From: Komagataella phaffii GS115
Lineage: Eukaryota > Ascomycota > Pichiomycetes > Pichiales > Pichiaceae
DNA length: 64,000 nucleotides
Reading direction: 5' to 3'
Assembly: GCF_000027005.1 (NCBI RefSeq)
Contig: NC_012963.1
Location: 558,001 to 622,000, forward strand
Positions 56,490 to 64,000 of this stretch are shown piece after piece (the first letter of the stretch is position 1; the number at the start of each line of letters is the position of its first letter). Both the position numbers and the translations under genes were made by a program. Under the pieces are notes generated by a model. That model did no database searches. It saw only the letters and a list, made by a program, of their open reading frames with translations, and was not told the DNA's origin.

Positions 56490-58586
56490 ATGGACCGTCA
56501 ATTGGTTGATCAGGGACTCAAGACAGGTATTGAGCTTTTCAAACAAAAAGAGTATAGGCGCTGCTACAAGGCATTTACTTCTACTATCAATTTCATTGAG
56601 AATGATCCCGAGTTGGCCGCCAGCTGTGTATCTCAACTGATATCTCTGTTAGATTGTAGGGCAGCCTGTTTGGAAAAGCTAGATCAATTGAATATGGCCT
56701 TGAAAGATGGTCTTAAAATGATCAAGAGAGAGTGCCACAACTGCAAGGGTTATTTGAGAACTTGCAAAATTTTAGACCTACAAGGGAAGATCAGTGAGGC
56801 TTTGTCTACAGCAAGAGAAGGGATCTCCATAATAGAAACTAGAAGAGATCAGGATAATCAATTTAGATATTCCAAGGTTCTTTTGGAACAATTAAAGGAA
56901 CTGAAAAATGCACTGAAAATCAAATTGGACAAGAAAAATCAGCTACACTTCAAAGTTTTAAAGTTTGACGCACCAGTGCCTTGTACAAAGAAACTAAGAT
57001 TAGTCACTCCAAGAACAATAGATCCTTCCATTTTTTTGCCGATAGAGCTAGTGAAGCTGATCTTTCGCCTGTTGAATTTCTCAGACATGTATGCCTGTTT
57101 ATTGGTCTCAACAAAATGGAACTCAATTATATCCTCATCACCGGAACTGTTTCGAAAACTTCAGTTGAAATCCCAACTGTCCAACAAGGCGTTAAACAAT
57201 TGTTTGAATTTTTTGATTAAAACTATGAAATCTTCAAGTAGCAAAGAGATTGAGTATCTCCATCTCAAACCAAAAAGATCTGATGAAAGATCCTCTTTGA
57301 ACACGCTCTCCTCTAAACCATTGCTGATAAATGAGTTAGAGATTTATTTGCAGGATTTAACTCTACGAGATTTACTTATTTGCCGATTGTCTTCAAAGAA
57401 TGGAACAAGATTATTTTCCAGTATTGTTCATTTGAAGCTTTCAGTTCCTCTAACAAGGAACTATGAATCTTTCTTAATACAACAGTTTTCTGGCCTTGAA
57501 ACTCTAGAATACTCAATTAGTGACTACAAAAGAGTTCCAGGTGATAGATATTTGGCACCATTCACTGAACAGATAGAGTCCTCTGCTGCCACGAGCTCGT
57601 TGAACACTTTATCGGTGATTGCATTACCTTCTTACAATAGCATAACTAAACACATTCCATTTTCTTTAGCAATCCAGAGAAATATGCTCAGCAATCTCAC
57701 TTCCCTGACATTAACTGGCATTGACTTTTCACCTGTGATAGACGAACCATGGCTGGGCCAGTTTTTCAAATCACTTTCCAATCTTGTAACTCTCAATCTT
57801 CAATTCAACAAGGGGATGAACTTTGCATGGCTTTTAAGAAACATTTCAAACTACCAAGAAGTTTTACAGTATAACGATCTAGTCAACAACTCTCCCGATA
57901 CCAATGAACCTCTGATAGCTCCAGTAAATTTTCATTCCTGCCCTTTGAAAGTTCTAGTGATGAGAGAATGCTCAATTCCAGCCGTGAACGTTCAATCTCC
58001 TACCCCCTCACTTTTAGCATATGATGCTCTGAAACAACTAACGCATTTAGACTTGTACGGGTCTTCAATATCAACAAGAGAATTATCGAATTTAATTTTC
58101 CACTGTTCGCACACATTAACTTCATTGTCCATCGGTAACTGTTTCAATGTATTTTTCACTAGTGACGTATTCGATTCCCGATCAAATCATTTTGATGTCA
58201 ACATATTTTTTCATGTTCCATACTTAAAGAAATTGTATCTCAATCAGATTTCAACGTTTAATGATTACACACTGAAATGCTTTGGAGAGACTATTCTTAC
58301 TCGTTTGGAACAATACGCTTTACCACAGTTGAAGTGGGAAGTGTTGGATCTCTCATTTAACAAAATAAGTAACACTGGTCTTTACAATTTATTTCAAGTA
58401 TCCAAAAGACAGCAGTTAAAAAAGACTAACCAGAAAGCACCCAAACTAGTGATTGAATTACTGATTATAGATGGATGTCACGGCACTGATGAATCTACAC
58501 TGACTTATCTCAAATCTCAAGGATATATTAGAAAATACTCCTGTATCTACAATAAGGACACATGGAATGGTGTCACTGTGATTTGA
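56490..58586 (+). CDS. DIA2: F-box/TPR/LRR protein Dia2 (SCF substrate receptor)
   Basis: The 698-residue protein has N-terminal TPR-like helices (residues 1-125, with RAACLEKLDQLNMALKDG), an F-box at about 182-225 (IFLPIELVKLIFRLLNFSD) and C-terminal leucine-rich repeats to the end. This TPR, F-box, LRR order is specific to Dia2, which targets the CMG helicase for removal when replication ends. Length agrees with Saccharomyces Dia2 (732). Identity rests on domain order and local similarity. The gene converges with BAS1 with 15 bp between stops. Confidence 0.85.
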   Translation: MDRQLVDQGLKTGIELFKQKEYRRCYKAFTSTINFIENDPELAASCVSQLISLLDCRAACLEKLDQLNMALKDGLKMIKRECHNCKGYLRTCKILDLQGKISEALSTAREGISIIETRRDQDNQFRYSKVLLEQLKELKNALKIKLDKKNQLHFKVLKFDAPVPCTKKLRLVTPRTIDPSIFLPIELVKLIFRLLNFSDMYACLLVSTKWNSIISSSPELFRKLQLKSQLSNKALNNCLNFLIKTMKSSSSKEIEYLHLKPKRSDERSSLNTLSSKPLLINELEIYLQDLTLRDLLICRLSSKNGTRLFSSIVHLKLSVPLTRNYESFLIQQFSGLETLEYSISDYKRVPGDRYLAPFTEQIESSAATSSLNTLSVIALPSYNSITKHIPFSLAIQRNMLSNLTSLTLTGIDFSPVIDEPWLGQFFKSLSNLVTLNLQFNKGMNFAWLLRNISNYQEVLQYNDLVNNSPDTNEPLIAPVNFHSCPLKVLVMRECSIPAVNVQSPTPSLLAYDALKQLTHLDLYGSSISTRELSNLIFHCSHTLTSLSIGNCFNVFFTSDVFDSRSNHFDVNIFFHVPYLKKLYLNQISTFNDYTLKCFGETILTRLEQYALPQLKWEVLDLSFNKISNTGLYNLFQVSKRQQLKKTNQKAPKLVIELLIIDGCHGTDESTLTYLKSQGYIRKYSCIYNKDTWNGVTVI

Positions 58587-58601
58587 ATAGAAACAAATAT
58601 G

Positions 58602-60458
58602 TTAGGATGGATTGAAAGGAAAAAAACCGAATGCGTCATCATGACTCACACTTTTTTCAGAATTGGAATCTGTTTTATGGCTATTCTTGCGAGCCTGCTC
58701 TGTAGCAATGCCATTCGTCAACTGCTTAGTCGGAAATACGTTGTAGTATACTCCAAAACTACTGGCATCATTTGGAATATCCTCCTCATCTTGATGAGCT
58801 CTATCCATAACTTTTGGTTCATCTTTTCTGATTTCTTGTTCATAATCTTCGTCTTCTTCGTATTCTCTTCCGTATAATGGACCAAAAGGGGCAGTACTCC
58901 TGGGTTCATTAACTTCCTGCTGATGGGTAGGATGGAAATTTGTGTAGTGTGTAGCCACTTGGGTTTTACTTTGGCTATTATCATAATGAAGGGGATGGTG
59001 TTGCGATACGGGCGGAGTAGAGGCGGATGTATTGACTGGATTCACATCAGCGAGCTTTCCCAACGAGTCCCAAAAGTCAATATCCTCTTCTATGTCATCT
59101 GGAGCAAAATGTGGGTGAAAAGTATTAGTGGGAATTGCTCTATAGTTTTGAGTTGTGGTGTCATTTTTTAAATCTTCTGGATTATGTACCCTTTGTCTTT
59201 TACTGGATGATCCAAAATCCCAATACCTTGAATTAAAGTTTGAAGGCGATTGAGAGGTTTCTGGGGGTTGATTCAATAATCTTATTAAATCACTTTCTTT
59301 ACCCGACACTTTATTCGAATGCGGATCTATTTGATTCAAGTTGGTCGAAGATGAATTCCGAGATGTTGATGTCAATCTGGGAACATTTTTCAAACTTCCC
59401 AAGTAGTTGAAATGTTGATGTCTGTTTAATTGCGTCTCCGGATCTAAAACTGATTTCTGGGAATTTGGATTACCGTAATGATGATGTACATGCTGATGAA
59501 TAGTGATGGCGATATTATATTTCTTAGCCTGTTCAACTAGCCGGTCCACCTCCTCCTTGGAATTGATAGAACCAGTGGATAGAATCTGACCTTCAACACC
59601 CGTTGTATTGAACGTCCACTCAGTGTGGGAATGAACTAAATTAGGGCTGGCCTTTTGAAGAGGTTGTGGCGGGCTAGCGCTACTAGTGCTTTGTGGGTGG
59701 GAAACATTCTTGGCGCTTTGGACGGCCTTTGGATTAGGTGTTTTATCTGAATCTATGCCTTCGGGAGATTTGATGGTGGAACCTAAAACTTCCTTCTTCT
59801 TTTGAACTTTTTCCATTTCTTTGTGAATATCTGGATCTGCTTTACCTCGTACCATCGTAGTAACCAGTTTTCTCCATCTGTTTCTACATGTTAAACTGGG
59901 CCTACCAGGAAGGTTCATGGAAATAGTTCTCCACTTTGTGCCAACAGATTGAACCAATCTTATCAGTTCTAAATCTTCCTCTTTATTCCACGGTTTAAAT
60001 CGATCTTTATTTGGATCTAGAACTTCCACATATCTTTTGGCACATTGGTCTTTAGTTCTACCAACCAACCACGTAGAGACTTTCTGCCATGAGGTTCCAT
60101 AGGTTTGGAAGGCTTCCAAGAGTAGAGTATCCTCTTCTTTAGTCCATTTCCCCTTCTTGACTGTAGGATCAATAGAATTTGCCCATCTCTTCTTACAGTC
60201 AAAAGCTTTCCTTTCGGGTAACTTTTCAGCTACCGTATCCCAATTGATGCTAGTAAGAGGGATAGGTTTTGTTTTGTAATTGTCATCATTATGACTGTCC
60301 ATATATTGTTCTATTACTAGGCGTTTCAAGTGCTCATCTTCATCCTTGGTCCAAGGACGCCTTGCCTCTCTTCGAAACGTTTGATATCCAAGTGATTGAG
60401 TTACAGTTAAAGGATCAAACTGCTGTCGGCTAGCTGGTTTCAACTTAGCTTCCTCCAT
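58602..60458 (-). CDS. BAS1: Myb-family transcription factor Bas1
   Basis: The 618-residue protein has three Myb repeats at about residues 35-97, 103-150 and 154-202 (KGKWTKEEDTLLLEAFQTYG, then PWNKEEDLELIRLV). The N-terminal VTQSLGYQTFRR and the later LVEQAKKYNIAITIHQHVHHHY (about 301-325, in the Bas2-interacting region) are shared with Bas1. Bas1 with Bas2/Pho2 activates purine and histidine synthesis genes in response to AICAR. The C-terminal half is disordered and rich in Gln, Asn and Ser. A TGACTC core lies just above the start. Confidence 0.93.
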   Translation of the reverse strand: MEEAKLKPASRQQFDPLTVTQSLGYQTFRREARRPWTKDEDEHLKRLVIEQYMDSHNDDNYKTKPIPLTSINWDTVAEKLPERKAFDCKKRWANSIDPTVKKGKWTKEEDTLLLEAFQTYGTSWQKVSTWLVGRTKDQCAKRYVEVLDPNKDRFKPWNKEEDLELIRLVQSVGTKWRTISMNLPGRPSLTCRNRWRKLVTTMVRGKADPDIHKEMEKVQKKKEVLGSTIKSPEGIDSDKTPNPKAVQSAKNVSHPQSTSSASPPQPLQKASPNLVHSHTEWTFNTTGVEGQILSTGSINSKEEVDRLVEQAKKYNIAITIHQHVHHHYGNPNSQKSVLDPETQLNRHQHFNYLGSLKNVPRLTSTSRNSSSTNLNQIDPHSNKVSGKESDLIRLLNQPPETSQSPSNFNSRYWDFGSSSKRQRVHNPEDLKNDTTTQNYRAIPTNTFHPHFAPDDIEEDIDFWDSLGKLADVNPVNTSASTPPVSQHHPLHYDNSQSKTQVATHYTNFHPTHQQEVNEPRSTAPFGPLYGREYEEDEDYEQEIRKDEPKVMDRAHQDEEDIPNDASSFGVYYNVFPTKQLTNGIATEQARKNSHKTDSNSEKSVSHDDAFGFFPFNPS

Positions 60459-60895
60459 AGTTTATACTAATAATCGGAGTCAGGAAATTTGGCTACTAAT
60501 GACATGAGTCCAAAATCACAAGCCCGAAATGCTTGTAAGTCGTGAGAAAACTTGATAGTTTTAATTTGGCTCTTGTCTTTGAAGTACATACATACTAAAT
60601 ATTCGTATGGTACACGATTTTCATGGAAGCTATTTTCCCATCCCGCTCTGTTTGTCATGCGCGCCGAACTCTTCTCCTACCAGATCGGGGAAAGGACAGA
60701 CCTCACAGCCTCATCAAGATCAAAGGGAAAGAATTATCCATCTTTGAATAAAACCCATTTTTAGACCCTCACCACCTGCGATTCCATCCGGAAATCTTTT
60801 GCATCTAACGAACATTTTTACGCTTATTTTGATCAATACGCCTGTCGTTTAAGATCAGGGGATCAGCAATTTGAAGCTCCGAACTCCAAGATTAG
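60459..60895. promoter_or_regulatory. Divergent BAS1/DOA4 promoter region
   Basis: The 437 bp region holds a TGACTC (minus strand, 60477-60482) just above BAS1. No ORF above 70 codons, RNA gene or repeat is seen. Confidence 0.4.
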
Positions 60896-63763
60896 ATGTT
60901 AGTGGAGACTCCAATGTCGACAAAAATGAACGGCACAAAAACACCGCTTCATGACACTCAAAGTCAGTTGGAGATATACTACAGACAAGTAGCGTTGAAT
61001 GAATTGAAAAATCTTGAGGCTACCATCCAAAGAGACAGGTCCACTCTCTCTTTGGCAACCAAAGCATCAACTAAGATCAATCCTAGATTCTCTAATTCCA
61101 GGTATCACAAGGTCATAGATTTGATTGACATGAGCGAACATTGCTATGAAAAGAGTTATCAATCTTATAAATCCCACCATAATGAGACTGGTGTGGCTAT
61201 GTATTTGAAAGGATATATCATATTGACCATTATTATTCCAGGTATTGGCTCGGATTGTTCAATGTGGAAGAATGATGATGTGGAGTTGTTTAATACTCTC
61301 AAAAGACTGTATGAGGAGTCTTTAAATACAGAGCTAATGAGGAAAGTAGTCAACGATCTAAAAATCCAGGATGGCAACATGGACGGCAAAGTTGTTGCCA
61401 TGAACGAAAGCTTTTCAGCTGACCAACAACTGGATAGAGTCCCTAAGCCAAGATCATTGTCTCCCATCAAAAGGTCTACTGCTAACGTTAATTTGTCAGA
61501 ATACAGCTCACAGGGGGAATCACAGAATTCTACTCAAGCACCTACGTTCAAAGGGGATCAGGCACCTCCTGATTATACATACACAGTGACTGAATTCCAA
61601 GCCCCAACAGATCTAAAATCCAGGGAACGTTTGGACACAAAAAGCATTTCTTCCGCCGAAGCTGATACAGGAGACGTACTAGACATTTACCAATATGTGG
61701 ATACAAATGGAGGCGGCGTGCCAAATTCACCTGAGGTTGAAAGTACTCTTCAATCGCCCTCAAAGGTTACCGAAACCAATTCTAGTATGGATGAATTTGT
61801 GCCTCATATTGATGTGGCTACTTTGAACGGAATTCTTTTTTCTCCCTCAGTTCAATCAAAGAAGATTTTGTTGTTGGATTTGAGATCTAGCGTCGACTTC
61901 GAAAAATCACGAATAAGATACCAGAATATTGTCAATATCGAAGCACATGTCCTTAGAAGTTCAACCAGTGATCAGCAGATTGAAAAGCTACTGCAAATGA
62001 CAAATCCAACTTTTTATCAGCTTTTCAGTACAAGGGATCAATTTTCAACCATAATATATTTCGATAAAGACTCGAAGGTACCTTCAAACGACATGACCAG
62101 GTTATACAATATGTTAACAAGCCTGAATACTTCCAAAATGTTGTCTGATTTACCGATATTCTTGCAAGGTGGAATGGATGAATGGTTAAAGTACTATTCT
62201 ACGGAGCCCATGAAAGTCTTCTACGCTGACAGAAAACTGAAAGGGCCCAGAAAATTGCCAGAATCTGCTCCTCCTCCAATTCCTAATACCGACTACTTGA
62301 AGCCCCTTACTCAAACTACATCATACTTGCCGAGAGCAGAAACACAGATAAATTCATCGCCCCATAGACCCAGACAAAATACGCCTCCTAAACTGTTTTC
62401 TCACAATGATCGAACTTCAACTACTCCCTTCAATAATGGTGATCAGTACAATCACACCATACCTCAGTATAGGGCAAAGCAGGTATTACATCCATCTCAT
62501 GCACTGTCAACTATCCCTCCCCCTATTGACCAGGCTCAGGTAACTCAAACCAGAAAACCTGTTTATGAAGAATTATCCATTTGTGGGCTGAAAAACTTTG
62601 GTAGTACCTGCTATATTAACAGTATGGTTCAATGCCTTTTTAGCTTTGGAGAGTTTAAGAAGATATTCCTCACTGACCAATTTACCCGTTACTTGACGAG
62701 GTCGCCAACCAACACATTAGCTCTGTCAGTTGCTGGCCTTTTTCGAAGTATGACAGCGAATGGAGGAATGTCTATATCTCCAACCCGATTCCTGAGCGTT
62801 TGTAACTACTATAGACCTGATTTGAGAATCCCACAAGAACAGCAAGATACTCAGGAATTTCTCATGTTCATCCTGGATAAGATCCACGAAGAGTTAAACT
62901 ATCCATCGATAGTGAAATTAGATTTTCCCCATAGTACTGCACCGCAACTTGATGATAAACAATATCGAAAATGGTTTTCTGAACTGACAGAGAAGGAAGG
63001 TGTTTCTCCAATTTCTACCATGTTTCAAGGCCAGCTAAAGAGTACCCTGATTTGCAATCAATGTGGGAATCAATCAGGCTCATTTACTCAGTTCCAAATC
63101 TTGTCTTTGCCTATTCCACCTTCCCATCATAATATGGTAGCAGTGAACGATTGCATCAATCACTTCATCCAGCCCGAAGTATTAAGGGGGGACAATGCAT
63201 GGTCATGTCCTGAGTGTGAAAAGAGGGAAAAAAGACGTAAGGAAGAAATGAGCCAAATGAACAATAGTGTCTTCAACGATGAGGAAAAGAAACGATCAAG
63301 AAAATTATTCAAGATGTTGGGAAGCAAAGAAAAGCACTCACCCAATTCTAACCACTCCAAGGCCAATTTAGTGAAAACCAGTCAGAAAGCCCTATCATTT
63401 ATATCGTTACCTCAATATCTGGTAATTCACCTATCCCGATTTAATGGTTTCTCTCCTCAAGCATGCAAGTTAGATGTCACAATAGCTTATCCGCTGATAT
63501 TAGAAATACCCATCCACAAAGAGGATGGGTCTATGAATGTGGCAAGATACAAATTATGCTCTTTAATTAATCATTTTGGTTCGTTGAAGTCTGGGCATTA
63601 CACCGCGGTAGTCAATAAGTCTGGGCATTTACATAACCCATACTGGTGTTACTTTGATGATGAATCTGTCAGGCCTGGAATCAGTCATGGAGATTTAAAC
63701 TTGGGAATTAATATGCTGAGCTCAAGAGATGTTTACGTCTTATTCTATGAAAGAATTGCATAA
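60896..63763 (+). CDS. DOA4: Ubiquitin hydrolase Doa4 (USP with rhodanese domain)
   Basis: The 955-residue protein has an N-terminal helical domain (about 20-150), a rhodanese-like domain (about 300-440, with ILLLDLRSSVDFEKSRI) and a C-terminal USP domain from about 563. The catalytic cysteine is Cys572 in NFGSTCYINSMVQC and the histidine is His901 in LKSGHYTAVV. Zinc-binding CNQCG and CPEC pairs are present. Doa4 takes ubiquitin off cargo at the endosome before it enters multivesicular bodies, where Vps24 (also in this window) acts. The paralogue Ubp5 is less likely. The N-terminus starts at the ATG at 60896. Confidence 0.92.
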   Translation: MLVETPMSTKMNGTKTPLHDTQSQLEIYYRQVALNELKNLEATIQRDRSTLSLATKASTKINPRFSNSRYHKVIDLIDMSEHCYEKSYQSYKSHHNETGVAMYLKGYIILTIIIPGIGSDCSMWKNDDVELFNTLKRLYEESLNTELMRKVVNDLKIQDGNMDGKVVAMNESFSADQQLDRVPKPRSLSPIKRSTANVNLSEYSSQGESQNSTQAPTFKGDQAPPDYTYTVTEFQAPTDLKSRERLDTKSISSAEADTGDVLDIYQYVDTNGGGVPNSPEVESTLQSPSKVTETNSSMDEFVPHIDVATLNGILFSPSVQSKKILLLDLRSSVDFEKSRIRYQNIVNIEAHVLRSSTSDQQIEKLLQMTNPTFYQLFSTRDQFSTIIYFDKDSKVPSNDMTRLYNMLTSLNTSKMLSDLPIFLQGGMDEWLKYYSTEPMKVFYADRKLKGPRKLPESAPPPIPNTDYLKPLTQTTSYLPRAETQINSSPHRPRQNTPPKLFSHNDRTSTTPFNNGDQYNHTIPQYRAKQVLHPSHALSTIPPPIDQAQVTQTRKPVYEELSICGLKNFGSTCYINSMVQCLFSFGEFKKIFLTDQFTRYLTRSPTNTLALSVAGLFRSMTANGGMSISPTRFLSVCNYYRPDLRIPQEQQDTQEFLMFILDKIHEELNYPSIVKLDFPHSTAPQLDDKQYRKWFSELTEKEGVSPISTMFQGQLKSTLICNQCGNQSGSFTQFQILSLPIPPSHHNMVAVNDCINHFIQPEVLRGDNAWSCPECEKREKRRKEEMSQMNNSVFNDEEKKRSRKLFKMLGSKEKHSPNSNHSKANLVKTSQKALSFISLPQYLVIHLSRFNGFSPQACKLDVTIAYPLILEIPIHKEDGSMNVARYKLCSLINHFGSLKSGHYTAVVNKSGHLHNPYWCYFDDESVRPGISHGDLNLGINMLSSRDVYVLFYERIA

Positions 63764-63974
63764 GCTGGGTTCAATAGAGCCCACTAGAACCATCCTGTGT
63801 AGACAATAGTACCTTATCCAGAAGCGCTATTTATGTATCATTTATAGGCAGGTCCCAACAAGGTAATATATTATCCCTCTATTTCCTATTCTGGACAAAG
63901 TACTACTTTTATACCACGGTTCTTTAGAAGGCAAGCGAACTACTGACTTTGCCTATCAAAGCGTAGTAACGACG

Positions 63975-64000
63975 ATGGAAGAGGTTTGTTCCATATGTTT
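63975..64000 (+). CDS. Start of a further gene, possibly RING-finger, cut by window end
   Basis: An ATG at 63975 opens eight full codons reading MEEVCSIC before the window ends. The C-x2-C spacing right at the N-terminus resembles the first half of a RING finger. Too little is visible to be sure it is a gene. Confidence 0.3.

Overview
The window is nuclear DNA of a budding yeast (Saccharomycotina). It is compact and mostly intron-poor. Nearly every gene has a recognisable one-to-one Saccharomyces counterpart. The three introns I can define are short, with GT...AG ends and TACTAAC or CTAAC branch sites. The sequence encodes a sphingolipid delta-8 desaturase, which Saccharomyces lacks. CTG codons fall at conserved leucines (for example in SUB2), so the standard code is used and the CUG-Ser clade is unlikely. 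A methylotrophic yeast of the Komagataella/Pichia type is my best inference; the sequence does not prove the species.

Layout, left to right. Positions 1-9.5 kb hold the N-terminal part of a SUMO protease (ULP2, cut by the window edge), ERO1, TAF13, the sphingolipid desaturase, LSM3 and YSH1, which carries a one-base frameshift. Positions 9.5-16.5 kb hold a zinc-cluster regulator, an unrecognised gene split over two frames, POB3 and spliced SUB2. Positions 16.5-30.8 kb hold ARP6, VTC5, SLU7, RRP1, SSS1, SPT2, RAD4, a probable mitochondrial helical-repeat protein and a PQ-loop membrane protein. Next come the longest gene-free stretch (about 1.8 kb) and an STL1-like transporter. Positions 34.6-47.8 kb hold spliced DFM1, GCG1, GAP1, an AIM39-like gene, ATG15, REI1, an unrecognised mitochondrial membrane protein, TIM54 and TRM82. 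Positions 48-64 kb hold OPI1, spliced VPS24, RET2, an intron-containing tRNA-Trp, SSZ1, an FAD oxidoreductase, DIA2, BAS1, DOA4 and the first codons of a further gene.

These are independent housekeeping genes, not an operon or cluster. Themes recur by chance of position: chromatin and transcription (TAF13, POB3, ARP6, SPT2, BAS1, OPI1), RNA processing (LSM3, YSH1, SUB2, SLU7, RRP1, TRM82), ER and vesicle function (ERO1, SSS1, DFM1, RET2), the vacuole/endosome route (VTC5, ATG15, VPS24, DOA4, GAP1) and mitochondrial import and gene expression. Many gene pairs converge with 7-40 bp between stop codons, and one pair overlaps by 8 bp.

I found no transposon, CRISPR array, phage or obviously novel multi-gene system. 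The best leads are the YSH1 frameshift, a two-frame gene at 12.3-13.1 kb whose upstream ORF ends in UGA-U just where a +1 shift is needed, a repeated GGF motif in the RAD4 tail, and clustered promoter motifs near GAP1, OPI1, VTC5 and the STL1-like transporter.
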